A stretch of DNA of 25,335 bases, taken from contig JAGTUZ010000026.1 of assembly GCA_018224415.1 (NCBI GenBank), forward strand, positions 1 through 25,335. The letters run 5' to 3'. Origin of the DNA: Bacteroidota bacterium (lineage in GTDB: Bacteria; Bacteroidota; Ignavibacteria; SZUA-365). The first letter of the stretch is position 1; each line of letters opens with the position of its first letter. Positions 1 to 7,886 of the stretch are shown here, in pieces. The notes beneath the pieces are model-generated. The model did no database searches. It was not told the DNA's origin and saw only the letters and a program-made list of their open reading frames with translations. The translations under genes were made by a program, and so were the position numbers.

Positions 1-330
1 ACGCCGCCAGCCCGGTACGGAAAAGGTCTCACGTCGCGGTGTGAGTCCATGTCGTCGCAGCTCCTCCTCGAGGATCTGCATGCCCCGTTCGTTTTCCACC
101 GAACCGATCCAACGACCGCCGGCCTCGTCGCTGAGGCGCCGCAGCACGTCGTATCCGGCATTGTCGAGAAAGGCGCTCCCGGCAAGTCGCTGGTGCATGT
201 CGGGGGAGGAGGCCGGGCGCGGTGCGGAGTGATCGCCTGACAGCTGCGCGACCGTGTGGCCGGTGGGTGCCAGAACGAGAACGAGTACGAGAACGAGCAC
301 GAAGACGGAGCATATTCTGGAAATCAGCAT
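1..330 (-). CDS. Secreted M28-family metallopeptidase, N-terminal part (runs off the window)
   Basis: This is an open frame with no stop that continues past base 1, so only the first 110 residues are visible. It starts at an ATG (bases 328-330) preceded by an AGGA ribosome-binding site about 8 bases upstream. The first ~30 residues form a signal peptide: a short charged start, a long Val/Leu run (FVLVLVLVLVLA) and a likely cleavage near TVAQ. The mature part carries YDVLRRLSDEAGGRWIGS, then ENERGMQILEEELRRHGL and an R-x-E-x-F-x-V-P-G-W stretch. This is the typical start of secreted M28 zinc aminopeptidases, before the PA and catalytic domains. The zinc ligands lie outside the window. The gene begins 42 bases after the MFS transporter stop and is probably in the same operon, which would fit extracellular peptide breakdown coupled to uptake. 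The family call rests on the N-terminal pattern only. Confidence 0.7.
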   Translation of the reverse strand, partial: MLISRICSVFVLVLVLVLVLAPTGHTVAQLSGDHSAPRPASSPDMHQRLAGSAFLDNAGYDVLRRLSDEAGGRWIGSVENERGMQILEEELRRHGLTPRRETFSVPGWRR

Positions 331-372
331 CTGGTTATCCTGAAAAGAGAGCGGTGAGATGTTTCCGTTGCG

Positions 373-1752
373 TTACGATGCGCCACCGACGGCGGTGGTT
401 TTCAATTTTCCGCCCATCCATCGACGGGCGACGAACAGCGCCACGGGACTGGCCATGGCAATCAGTCCATAGAGCAGCCAGAGGGTGGTTGTGTCCTGCG
501 GTCCTGACTCGGGGACGTAATGCGCGAGCATGCTTCCGGAGTACAGGCTGGTGAGCAGTTTTGTGAGAAACCACGGGAACTGCGCGATGCCCATGTACTG
601 GCCGGTTTTTCCTTCGGGTGCGAGTTCCGCGGCAAGTTGCAGGAAACGCGGCTGCCACATGGCTTCGCCGACGGACATGAGGAGGATGTAGGTCATGAGC
701 AGGCCGACATGCGGACCGATGGCAAGCAGGAAGGTCGGTGCCGCCATCACTGCCGTGCCGATGATCATCATCTTGTAGACGTCGACCCTGCTGGTCAGCG
801 CTGCCGCCAGAGGCGTGAGGATGAAAATCAACAGGGGATTGAGGTTGACAAACAGCTCCATGTTTGCGCTCACCCATGGTGCGAAGGAGCGGTCGACGTA
901 CTGCGGCAGCGTCAGCCATTGATGGGCGAACAGCGTCTGCACCGGGATCAAAACGAAAATGAAGAAGGAGAAGCGCACGTCGCGCAGGGGATGCTCCCGG
1001 AGCCAGCGTCCGAGCTGGAACGGTTCCCTACGACGCTCGCGCTCGGCGGTCTGTGCCTTCTCGTCCACTCCCTGGCCGTCCCTTCGCGCCTTCATCACAC
1101 TGTGCCTGGTAGTGATCACGAGGATGAGCAGGACGCTCAGCGCCGTAAGCGCGGTGTATACCCAATAGATGCCGCTGATGCCGAAGGTCCCGCGGATGGG
1201 TGGGGAGAGGATGCCGGAGAGAAAGGCGCCAAGGTTCATCACCGCGTAGAGCGCAGCATATCCCATTGCGGCGGTTTTTGGTGTCGTGAACTGCTTCACG
1301 GCGAGGTAGGCCGCGGGCTGGTACATCCCGTATCCCAGCACAACGAGCAGCAGCCCGCCAATCGAGGCAAGAAACACCGGGGACCACATCCCCCCGCCGC
1401 CGAGCATGTCGCCGCCCGCGAGCAGGATGCGTCCGCCGAACATAAGCAGAAGGGCGAGCGTGAGCGCGGAGCGCACACCCCAGCGGTCGGCGAGTTCGCC
1501 GAAGAAGAACATCGCCAGGGTGATTCCGCCGGTGAAGGCCCCGACGATCCAGCCCGCCTGCGCGTCATCAAGTCCGACGACGCGGTTGAAATAAATGGCG
1601 AGCAGCGTCAGGATGCCGAAATAGGATAGTCCCTCGAGGAAATACGTGAGATTGACGCCCCACAGCGCGCGAGGCGCGCGGGCGAATGCGACAAACGGGA
1701 CGAGCAATTCCTTGAGAGGATGGACCTTGGGTGTGTTCTGTCGGTCTGTCAT
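373..1752 (-). CDS. MFS transporter, POT/PTR2-like
   Basis: The product is a 459-residue inner-membrane protein with about 12 hydrophobic segments in two halves, split by a charged loop rich in Lys, Arg and Glu near the middle. The first half has NLTYFLEGLSYFGILTLLAIY, then GAFTGG and the loop GELADRWGVRSALTLAL, which matches the MFS motif A region. MNLGAFLSG resembles the matching segment of POT (proton-dependent oligopeptide) transporters. The substrate is therefore probably peptides or a related solute, though other MFS cargoes are possible. I chose the ATG at 1752. An upstream in-frame TTG at 1800 falls inside a likely -7 promoter element (TATATTG, 1798-1804 on the minus strand), so it would not be translated. 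The gene lies just upstream of the M28 peptidase. Confidence 0.8.
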   Translation of the reverse strand: MTDRQNTPKVHPLKELLVPFVAFARAPRALWGVNLTYFLEGLSYFGILTLLAIYFNRVVGLDDAQAGWIVGAFTGGITLAMFFFGELADRWGVRSALTLALLLMFGGRILLAGGDMLGGGGMWSPVFLASIGGLLLVVLGYGMYQPAAYLAVKQFTTPKTAAMGYAALYAVMNLGAFLSGILSPPIRGTFGISGIYWVYTALTALSVLLILVITTRHSVMKARRDGQGVDEKAQTAERERRREPFQLGRWLREHPLRDVRFSFFIFVLIPVQTLFAHQWLTLPQYVDRSFAPWVSANMELFVNLNPLLIFILTPLAAALTSRVDVYKMMIIGTAVMAAPTFLLAIGPHVGLLMTYILLMSVGEAMWQPRFLQLAAELAPEGKTGQYMGIAQFPWFLTKLLTSLYSGSMLAHYVPESGPQDTTTLWLLYGLIAMASPVALFVARRWMGGKLKTTAVGGAS

Positions 1753-1797
1753 GTGATCATACGAATGTGTGGATAGGCGACTCCGGACTCCCGCAGA

Positions 1798-1804
1798 CAA
1801 TATA
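1798..1804 (-). promoter_or_regulatory. Possible -7 element for the MFS/peptidase operon
   Basis: TATATTG on the minus strand lies about 45 bases before the chosen ATG. No clear -33 TTG is seen at the right distance, so this is a weak call. Its main use is that it argues against the TTG start at 1800. Confidence 0.3.
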
Positions 1805-1833
1805 CGAAGGCGTCTTCATTTGAGAGGACGGAA

Positions 1834-1865
1834 TTGCCGGCAAATGGAATGGCATTGTATCTTCG
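1834..1865 (+). promoter_or_regulatory. Promoter of the small lipoprotein gene
   Basis: TTG at 1834-1836, a 21-base spacer and TATCTTCG at 1858-1865 fit the -33/-7 pattern seen before several other genes in this window. The ATG is about 50 bases downstream. Confidence 0.5.
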
Positions 1866-1913
1866 TCACGGCATCAATATTTTACCAGTGTCAATTCAAC
1901 AAAAGGAGAAGCC

Positions 1914-2249
1914 ATGAAACGTATTGCCGTCTTTCTCGGTCTGCTGCTGCTCGTCGCTGCCTGTTCGGAAGAAGATCCCAGCATTCGGGTTCGCAACGAC
2001 CTTGAAGTGAAGGCCAATGTACAGATCAAACCCGGTGTCGGAAACACCATCAACATCAATGATGTCGCGGGTGGGACCATCAGTCCTGAATTCAACGTGC
2101 TGGAAGGAAAATGGACGGCCGCGGCCAGCATTCAGACAGGAAGCGACACTCCCGAAATAGTATTTGACGTGAAGAACGACTACCGGTACACTGTGGTGAT
2201 TGTCAACACGGATCCACCCGTTCTGCAGGTACAGTCAGAGCAAAAGTGA
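1914..2249 (+). CDS. Small lipoprotein of unknown function
   Basis: The product is 111 residues long. It opens with a lipoprotein signal peptide: MKR, a Leu/Val core and the lipobox LVAAC, with Cys17 as the lipidated residue. The mature part of about 95 residues is rich in beta-forming sequence (SIRVRNDLEVKANVQIKPG, then a Thr/Ile/Val-rich tail), which suggests a compact beta-sandwich anchored in a membrane. I do not recognise the family. The start is well supported by AAAAGGAGAAG just upstream. It stands alone with its own promoter and ends at a hairpin shared with the convergent DUF5916 gene. Confidence 0.8.
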   Translation: MKRIAVFLGLLLLVAACSEEDPSIRVRNDLEVKANVQIKPGVGNTININDVAGGTISPEFNVLEGKWTAAASIQTGSDTPEIVFDVKNDYRYTVVIVNTDPPVLQVQSEQK

Positions 2250-2291
2250 AATTCTTGGGGGATCAATTTCCACACTGAGATTCAGAAAAAG

Positions 2292-2314
2292 AAGTCCGGC
2301 CCCGCGCCGGACTT
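2292..2314. terminator. Bidirectional hairpin terminator between convergent genes
   Basis: A 9-bp perfect stem (AAGTCCGGC / GCCGGACTT) closes a 5-base loop. On the minus strand it is followed by CTTTTTC, so it is a good intrinsic terminator for the DUF5916 gene; the plus-strand tail (TGTGTT) is weaker. Confidence 0.75.
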
Positions 2315-2318
2315 TGTG

Positions 2319-4943
2319 TTATGAGACCGGAATCCAGTACGAAATCTTGAGGGCGATGAAATCGTCGCCACGGCTGTCGAAGGACCGAAAAAGATCGTCT
2401 GGTCCGATAAGCATACGGTTGCGCTCGTATCCCGAGCGATTCTGCGACCATACCAGAAAGAGCGTGCTTCCGCGCACCCATTCCCAGCGGAGGACGATGT
2501 TGCTGCGAAAGGAGAGGATGTGGAAATCAACGTCCGGGAGCCCGAAACTCCCGTGTTCGTCGGTGACTTCATAGGTCCCTGTCGCCTCGTCATAACGGAT
2601 GCTGCTCTCCGAATCCGCGCCGAAGAGCCGAAGCTGATCGCTTTCCGCTGCGGAGAGTTTGCCGAACGCAGAGTAGGCCCCGCTGGCAGCGAACGGCTCG
2701 GCATAACATTCAAGCGAAAGATCAGGGCTGAAGGCGTAATTGAGGCGGAAGCGGGCGGAAAGGGTCCCCTGGTCGATCGTCGCGAAGATGTAGCGACTGC
2801 CGAAGGTCGCCACGCCGCCACCTGGGATCGTGGCGACATACTGTCGGGTGTTGACACTGCGGATGAAGCTGGGTTCGATCGAGAGTTCGAAACGTCCGCT
2901 TGTGCGCAGACCAACCCATGCGCCTGTTCCCCAGTTCCATGATCCGAGCGCGTCGGTGAAACGCGTCCCCCACACATTCCAGCGCAGGTCTTCTGCATAG
3001 CTGTTGTTGAGCCGGGCATAGACGTTCCAGCCGTTGCCGCTGCGCATCAGCGGACCACCTCGTGTAAGGTGGTCGTTGAGCGCAGCGGTACCGAAGTCGA
3101 ATTCCAGCTCTGCCTGGTAGAAATTGCGAAGCGTCGCGTTCAGGTCGAAACCGACGTTTGTGTACTGCCGCACCAGGCCGAAATTCCATCCTGTCGATGT
3201 GCTGGCCTCGACGCGGTAGCTGTGCAGCAGGGTACTGGGTGTGTTTTCACGGTAGGCAAGTTTGACGTATCCGTCGATGTCGTCGGCCGTGCGCAGGATG
3301 CCCGCGTCGTTGATTTCGAAGCCGGGAGATTCAGCCGAGATTCCCGCGCCCCAGAGCCAGTGTTCGCCACCGTTCTTTGCGAAATTCAGCCCGAAGGTAT
3401 AGCCCGCGAGCGATTCACTCTCGGGGTCATATTCGACATAGTCCGCGTCGGGTCGTTGATAGTAACGCGCGCTGCTGCGCTGCAGCAGCGATATGGCGTC
3501 TGTGCTGCCGGCGACATGGCTGAAACCCGTGTATCCGGTGAGTTCGTATGTCGCCTTGTCGAAACGCAGCCGCCAGTCGAGTCCGCCGCTGACCGCCTGC
3601 CGCGTGAGGCGCGCTTCGGCCTGCGGTGTACCGAGGTCGCGTTTGACGCCGGTGATACTGGCACCCAGTGTCGAGGATTCCACGCCGAACTCCTGCTGCA
3701 CGCGCATGGCCCCGTACCCGGTGAGCGGCTCGATCATCGCCTCCGAGAATCCCGTGACAGGGTCGTACGTGTCTACGAACTCGCGTTCGGTCAACGCGGT
3801 GAGGGCCGCGATCGAAAGTCCTGAACGCAGGCGCCCGGAGATCTTCGCCGCACCGAGGATGTTTGTGTTGGAAGGTTGCTCGGCGTAGGCTGCATCGGGG
3901 GAAAGTTTTGGCGGGGCACCGATGCGGCGCGAATAAAAATACTCCGGACCTTCGCCGGTGAGCAGCCGGCTTCCTTCGATGAAAAACGGACGTCGTTCCG
4001 CATAGTAGGTCTCGTACGCCGAGAGGTTGACTTCCGCAGGATCCGCCTCGACCTGTCCGAAATCCGGATTCACCGTGGCGTCGAGCGTGAGATTCGGCCC
4101 GAGTCCCATTTTCATATCGAGGCCCGTTCCAGCGCGCCAGGCAATCCTGTTATGAAACGGATCGCCTACGCTGCCGGTGCGGGATATCGTGACGTCGGCC
4201 ACGCTGTAGGGCGTGATTTCGATGCGCGAGGACGGTGCGATGTCGCGGATTCCCGACAGACTGCCGAAACGTGAACTCCAGCCGGTCTCGTTTTTCGGGA
4301 TGAGTACCCAGTACACATCCTCGTTGCGCGAAGGGATGAAACGGTTCATGTTCAGTCCCCACAGCTGCAGTTCGCGAGCGTTGAAACGAAGCTGGGAAAA
4401 CGGGATGCGCATTTCCGCCACCCATGCTGTATCCCCGCGCGTGACCTTCGCCTCCCATACCGGGTCATACGAATAGTCGCGGTTGAATTCCTGGTCCACC
4501 GGGTGATAGTAATCCAACCGGACACCGTCGGCGGTGATACCGAAGGTGTAGGCAGTGCGGTTGTCGTTGTAGGAGTCAAATGAAAGAATCAGGCGCTCGG
4601 AATTCCCCGCGTTGTCGCGCCGGCTCAACGTCGAAACGATTTCCGCCGGATCATCCACCGACATCACCGCGCCAATGTACAGGGCATCGTCGTCGTAGCA
4701 GAAGCGGACCTGCGTTCCGAGGGTTGCGGGCGTTCCTTCGAGTGGCTCCTTCTGCAGGAAGCCTCCCGTCGGCGCGCAGCGCTGCCAGACCGCATCATCC
4801 AGCCGGCCGTCGATCAGGGGGGGATCCGTCTCGCATGGCAACGCCTCTACCATGCGCCCGGTGCCGCGCGCTCCTGCCGGTTTCGTTTCCTGTGTCCATG
4901 CCTGGAGCGGCAGAAGGATGGAAAGCAAAAGCGCGAAGGCCAT
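2319..4943 (-). CDS. DUF5916 outer-membrane protein with CBM9-like N-terminal domain
   Basis: The product has about 874 residues. A hydrophobic signal segment (ALLLSILLPLQAWTQ) is followed by a CBM9-like beta-sandwich around residues 30-200, with PPLIDGRLDDAVWQRC, then YDDDALYIGAVMSVDDPAEI and ADGVRLDYYHPVDQEFNRDY. The rest matches DUF5916: TLDATVNPDFGQVEADPAEV, LSAYETYYAERRPFFIEGS and FYSRRIG, then many alternating aromatic strands ending in YWIPVS that look like an outer-membrane beta-barrel. The family is widespread in Bacteroidota and lacks an assigned function. The start is uncertain. The ATG at 4943 gives a signal peptide with no basic residue, while a GTG at 4985 would add an Arg. Starts at 5057 and 5069 lie upstream of the likely -7 element at 5027-5034 and are disfavoured. 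The gene is monocistronic and divergent from the FAD oxidoreductase. Confidence 0.8.
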   Translation of the reverse strand: MAFALLLSILLPLQAWTQETKPAGARGTGRMVEALPCETDPPLIDGRLDDAVWQRCAPTGGFLQKEPLEGTPATLGTQVRFCYDDDALYIGAVMSVDDPAEIVSTLSRRDNAGNSERLILSFDSYNDNRTAYTFGITADGVRLDYYHPVDQEFNRDYSYDPVWEAKVTRGDTAWVAEMRIPFSQLRFNARELQLWGLNMNRFIPSRNEDVYWVLIPKNETGWSSRFGSLSGIRDIAPSSRIEITPYSVADVTISRTGSVGDPFHNRIAWRAGTGLDMKMGLGPNLTLDATVNPDFGQVEADPAEVNLSAYETYYAERRPFFIEGSRLLTGEGPEYFYSRRIGAPPKLSPDAAYAEQPSNTNILGAAKISGRLRSGLSIAALTALTEREFVDTYDPVTGFSEAMIEPLTGYGAMRVQQEFGVESSTLGASITGVKRDLGTPQAEARLTRQAVSGGLDWRLRFDKATYELTGYTGFSHVAGSTDAISLLQRSSARYYQRPDADYVEYDPESESLAGYTFGLNFAKNGGEHWLWGAGISAESPGFEINDAGILRTADDIDGYVKLAYRENTPSTLLHSYRVEASTSTGWNFGLVRQYTNVGFDLNATLRNFYQAELEFDFGTAALNDHLTRGGPLMRSGNGWNVYARLNNSYAEDLRWNVWGTRFTDALGSWNWGTGAWVGLRTSGRFELSIEPSFIRSVNTRQYVATIPGGGVATFGSRYIFATIDQGTLSARFRLNYAFSPDLSLECYAEPFAASGAYSAFGKLSAAESDQLRLFGADSESSIRYDEATGTYEVTDEHGSFGLPDVDFHILSFRSNIVLRWEWVRGSTLFLVWSQNRSGYERNRMLIGPDDLFRSFDSRGDDFIALKISYWIPVS

Positions 4944-5026
4944 ATAGTGTGAGATGGAGCGGATCTGACTTGAACACGAAATCACGACAGCCTGTCGTTG
5001 GGATAGAAATACCTTCTTTAGTTGGG

Positions 5027-5034
5027 GAAAGATA
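5027..5034 (-). promoter_or_regulatory. -7 element of the DUF5916 gene
   Basis: TATCTTTC on the minus strand matches the -7 box found before the tRNA and other genes here. No TTG lies at the expected -33 distance, so support comes from one box only. Transcription would begin near 5020, giving a leader of about 75 bases to the ATG at 4943. Confidence 0.4.
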
Positions 5035-5097
5035 CAATATTCACAGACATTTTTCATCGGTGTTCGCATGAAATCTGCCGCGTTGAGGGAATCGGAG

Positions 5098-5128
5098 TTG
5101 GAAGGTACGTCCGGATTCAGTAACATTG
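5098..5128 (+). promoter_or_regulatory. Promoter of the FAD oxidoreductase gene
   Basis: TTG (5098-5100), a 20-base spacer and TAACATTG (5121-5128) match the -33/-7 pattern with one mismatch to TAnnTTTG. The ATG at 5154 lies about 25 bases downstream. Confidence 0.55.
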
Positions 5129-5153
5129 ACCCCGAGTATAACAATCGCAGTTC

Positions 5154-6164
5154 ATGTCCATGGTGGTAGCGTCCTGCCTTGACCGTGATCCATCCTGCCT
5201 TATCGTGGGTGCCGGCATAACCGGCCTGATGGCGGCGCGCGAGCTTCGCCGCTTGGGGATACAGGTCCTCGTGCTCGACAAGGCCCGCGGTGTCGGCGGT
5301 CGCATGGCCACGCGTCGTTTCGACGGCGGTGTCTTCGATCACGGCACGCAGTACTTCGCTCCGTCCAGCGCGTGGTTCCAGTCGCGCATCGCCGAATGGA
5401 TCGACGGCGGCGTCACGAAGGAGTGGTTTCGCGTTCGCAGTTACGAAATGGATGAGCGCTTTCTCTCCGCGGCACGCTACTGCGGGTATCCCGCAATGAC
5501 AAGCATTCCCAAGCTGCTCGCAGAAGGGGTTCCCGTGCACACCGGCGAGCGTGTGACGCGCCTCGACGTCGTGGACGGCTGCTGGCGGGCGACCACCGAA
5601 GCAGACACGACGTATTCCGCCCGAAGTTGTCTGCTTACTCCCCCGGTTCCCCAGGTCCTTGAACTGTTGGAGGCGTCGGGTGTGGCGTTGGACGACGAGC
5701 TGGAAGAAACGCTGACAGACCTCGTCTACGAACCCTGCATCACTCTGATGGTTGTGTGCGAGAATACGCCGATGATGCCTGAAAACGGTATCCTCGAGTT
5801 TGAGCGTGGCGACATTCGACGCATTACAGACAACCAGCGCAAGGGCATCTCGCGCGAGGCCGCGGCGGTGACCATTCACGCGACCGGGGCGTTCAGCGCA
5901 GCGCATTTTGCCGATGATGACGAAACCCTCGCACGGTATCTGCTCGACGAAGCCCTGCCGATCATCCGCTGTGGCGCGGTGTCCTGGCAGTTGCACCGCT
6001 GGCGCTACAGCCAGATACTGACTCCCCATCCCGAACCCTATCTTCATATTTCAGAAACACCACCGCTGGCTGTGGCAGGTGACGCGTTTGGCATTAACGG
6101 CGTCGAAGGCGCGGCCCGCTCAGGTATGGAGGCGGCACGGATGATGCTTCGCCATCTCCAGTGA
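5154..6164 (+). CDS. Renalase-like NAD(P)/FAD-dependent oxidoreductase
   Basis: This 336-residue protein has an N-terminal Rossmann fold for FAD: LIVGAGITGLMAARELRRLG (residues ~16-35), then the acidic residue of VLVLDKARGVGGRMATRRF and the FDHGTQYF motif seen in the amine-oxidase/renalase group. The C-terminal end LAVAGDAFGINGVEGAARSG is the second FAD contact, typical of the fold. Bacterial renalases reoxidise abnormal dihydro-NAD(P) isomers; that role is known for some family members and is only inferred here. There is no signal peptide, so it is cytosolic. The ATG at 5154 fits the promoter upstream, but ribosome-binding bases are weak and the ATG at 5160 is possible. A membrane-protein gene starts 8 bases after its stop. 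Confidence 0.85.
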   Translation: MSMVVASCLDRDPSCLIVGAGITGLMAARELRRLGIQVLVLDKARGVGGRMATRRFDGGVFDHGTQYFAPSSAWFQSRIAEWIDGGVTKEWFRVRSYEMDERFLSAARYCGYPAMTSIPKLLAEGVPVHTGERVTRLDVVDGCWRATTEADTTYSARSCLLTPPVPQVLELLEASGVALDDELEETLTDLVYEPCITLMVVCENTPMMPENGILEFERGDIRRITDNQRKGISREAAAVTIHATGAFSAAHFADDDETLARYLLDEALPIIRCGAVSWQLHRWRYSQILTPHPEPYLHISETPPLAVAGDAFGINGVEGAARSGMEAARMMLRHLQ

Positions 6165-6171
6165 GCCGGTC

Positions 6172-6636
6172 ATGACGGAAGAAACGCTTCTCAAGGTCGA
6201 CGACGTGTTTTTCCTGGTGCAGATCTTCTGCACGTTCGCGATGACAGGCCTTATCTGGTTTGTGCAGATCGTGCATTACCCGTTGATGCGAAAAGTGGGG
6301 AAGGGGCGGTTCGTCCGCTACGCGCAGACCCATTTCGTTCTCACCGCCTTCGTCGTCGGTCCTCTGATGCTGCTCGAGGCCGTCGCCGTGGTCTACGGAC
6401 TTCTGCAACCCACACCGTGGATCACCGACGATGCGGCACTGCTCGGTGCAGTTCTCCTGCTCGTGATCTGGATCAGCACCTTCGCCATCCATCTTCCCCA
6501 GCACCGTCGCCTCGAACGCGAGTTCGAGGCCCGGGCCTACCGTCGCCTGCTCTTCAACAACTGGATACGCTGCTACGCCTGGAGTTTCCGCTCCATCGTC
6601 CTTGTTTTCAGCATGCTGAAGGCGTTCACCAGATAA
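6172..6636 (+). CDS. Small integral membrane protein of unknown function
   Basis: The product has 154 residues and four likely membrane helices at about residues 12-35, 52-78, 86-108 and 132-150. The first carries a distinctive TGLIWFVQIVHYPLM, a signature I have seen in unannotated membrane proteins. Between helices 3 and 4 lies a basic amphipathic loop (LPQHRRLEREF). I cannot name a function. It is almost certainly co-transcribed with the FAD oxidoreductase, since the gap is only 7 bases, so it may be a membrane partner of that enzyme, though this is a guess from position. It is followed directly by a 7-base repeat hairpin. Confidence 0.75.
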   Translation: MTEETLLKVDDVFFLVQIFCTFAMTGLIWFVQIVHYPLMRKVGKGRFVRYAQTHFVLTAFVVGPLMLLEAVAVVYGLLQPTPWITDDAALLGAVLLLVIWISTFAIHLPQHRRLEREFEARAYRRLLFNNWIRCYAWSFRSIVLVFSMLKAFTR

Positions 6637-6710
6637 TGAAAAATGACAGATGAAAGATGACAGACGACGACCCTCGGTCATTTGTCATCTGTCATCTGTC
6701 ATTCATCATT
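6637..6710. repeat. Inverted arrays of 7-base repeats forming a long imperfect hairpin
   Basis: The left arm holds ATGACAG, ATGAAAG, ATGACAG (6643-6663). The right arm holds TCATTTG, TCATCTG, TCATCTG, TCATTCA (6678-6705), which is nearly its reverse complement. The loop is about 14 bases. It starts a few bases after the membrane-protein stop and may end transcription in both directions. Its right edge overlaps the next promoter. Confidence 0.8.
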
Positions 6711-6739
6711 GACATTCAGCCTTCCGGGAAGTATTCTAC
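6709..6739 (+). promoter_or_regulatory. Promoter of the deoxyhypusine-synthase-like gene
   Basis: TTG (6709-6711), a 20-base spacer and TATTCTAC (6732-6739) fit the local pattern. The -33 box touches the end of the 7-base repeat hairpin. The ATG at 6779 is 40 bases downstream. Confidence 0.45.
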
Positions 6740-6778
6740 AAATCTGAACTGATTTTGCAAACATCGAGAATATCCGTC

Positions 6779-7756
6779 ATGAGCCTCACCCCGATCACTG
6801 ATTTCATGAAGCACCATTACCGCCATTTCAACGCTGCCGCCATGATGGATGCGGCGAAAGGATACGTGAAACTGCTCGACGAGGGCGGAGGCATGATGGT
6901 GACGCTGGCGGGGGCGATGAGCACGGCCGAGTTGGGGCTCTCGCTTGCCGAGATGATACGGCAGGACAAGGTGCAGGCCATCACCTGCACGGGCGCGAAT
7001 CTGGAGGAAGATGTCTTCAATCTTGTAGCGCATGACTATTACGAGCGTGTGCCGCAGTACCGCGACCTGACGCCGGAGATGGAGCAAGCCCTGCTCGATC
7101 GGCACATGAACCGCGTTACCGACACCTGCATTCCCGAAGAGGAGGCCATGCGCCGCATCGAACACAGCATTCTCGAGCTGTGGACGGACATGGACGCGAA
7201 GGGTGAGCGGCTGTTCCCGCATGAATTTTTCTATCGTCTGCTGCTGGAGGGACGACTCGAGCAGCATTACATGATCGATCCGAAAAACAGCTGGCTGCTG
7301 GCGGCCGCGCAGAAAAACCTGCCGATGTTCGTGCCGGGATGGGAAGACAGCACACTCGGCAATATCTACGCCGCGCATTGCATCGAGGGCGACATCAGCA
7401 ACGTGCATACCGTCCGCAGCGGGATCGAATACATGCAACGCCTTGCGGAATGGTACACCGCCTTCACCGCCGAGCGGCCACTGGGGTTTTTCCAGATCGG
7501 CGGCGGCATCGCAGGCGATTTCCCGATCTGTGTCGTGCCCATGCTGCATCAGGACCTCGGCCGCACAAATGTCCCGCTCTGGGCCTATTTCTGTCAGATC
7601 AGCGATTCGACCACCAGCTACGGTTCTTATTCCGGCGCCGTCCCCAACGAAAAAATCACCTGGGGAAAGCTCGGCATCGATACGCCCAAATACATCATCG
7701 AATCCGACGCCTCCATCGTCGCCCCCTTGATGTTCGCCTATATCCTCGGCTGGTGA
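6779..7756 (+). CDS. Deoxyhypusine synthase-like protein
   Basis: The product has 325 residues, slightly shorter than eukaryotic deoxyhypusine synthase. Family features are MMVTLAGAMSTAELGLSLAE near the start, CTGANLEEDVFNLVAHDYY, the NAD-site stretch FFQIGGGIAGDFPICVVPML, and near the end SGAVPNEKITWGKLGID. Lys297 of WGK aligns with the catalytic lysine that carries the aminobutyl group in the eukaryotic enzyme. Bacteria lack eIF5A, the normal substrate, so bacterial homologues probably act on small polyamines, for example making homospermidine or related products, or on an unknown protein. The ATG at 6779 is preferred over an upstream TTG at 6755 because it is a standard start, though the ribosome-binding site is weak. 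It is a single-gene unit, and its stop is followed by repeats. Confidence 0.85.
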   Translation: MSLTPITDFMKHHYRHFNAAAMMDAAKGYVKLLDEGGGMMVTLAGAMSTAELGLSLAEMIRQDKVQAITCTGANLEEDVFNLVAHDYYERVPQYRDLTPEMEQALLDRHMNRVTDTCIPEEEAMRRIEHSILELWTDMDAKGERLFPHEFFYRLLLEGRLEQHYMIDPKNSWLLAAAQKNLPMFVPGWEDSTLGNIYAAHCIEGDISNVHTVRSGIEYMQRLAEWYTAFTAERPLGFFQIGGGIAGDFPICVVPMLHQDLGRTNVPLWAYFCQISDSTTSYGSYSGAVPNEKITWGKLGIDTPKYIIESDASIVAPLMFAYILGW

Positions 7757-7767
7757 TTCAGGCAGGA

Positions 7768-7788
7768 GAAGGCAGAAGGCAGAAGGGA
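7768..7788 (+). repeat. Three 7-base tandem repeats after the stop codon
   Basis: GAAGGCA, GAAGGCA, GAAGGGA follow in tandem 11 bases after the deoxyhypusine-synthase-like stop. It resembles the other short-period arrays in the window in placement and unit length. Confidence 0.7.
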
Positions 7789-7854
7789 GACCCGCGCACC
7801 AGCGCGGGCAGCTGAACCCTCGGTGGTTGCCACCCGCGCTGGTGCGCGGGGGTC
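7789..7854. repeat. Nested GC-rich palindrome (REP-like)
   Basis: An 18-base arm (7791-7808) is the exact reverse complement of 7833-7850. Each arm is itself a hairpin: CCCGCGC-ACCA-GCGCGGG and CCCGCGC-TGGT-GCGCGGG. The pair can form either one long stem with a 24-base loop or two small hairpins. It may serve as a terminator for the gene before it or be a dispersed repetitive element. Confidence 0.8.
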
Positions 7855-7864
7855 CCTTCGCCCC

Positions 7865-7881
7865 GCGCCGCGAAGCGGCGC
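7865..7881. repeat. Short GC-rich hairpin
   Basis: GCGCCGC-GAA-GCGGCGC is a perfect 7-bp stem with a 3-base loop, just before the operon promoter. There is no T tract. Confidence 0.6.
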
Positions 7882-7886
7882 TACCG

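Noticed and set aside
520..1629. Long plus-strand frame opposite the MFS transporter
   Set aside because: Highly charged and without a ribosome-binding site; a shadow of the transporter.
5057..5069. Longer DUF5916 start (ATG at 5057 or 5069)
   Set aside because: Both lie upstream of the likely -7 element and give a poor signal peptide.
5154..6047. Minus-strand open frame running through the FAD oxidoreductase gene and continuing the DUF5916 frame
   Set aside because: The plus-strand protein has clear FAD motifs and its own promoter; the minus frame there has no family and lies upstream of the DUF5916 promoter.
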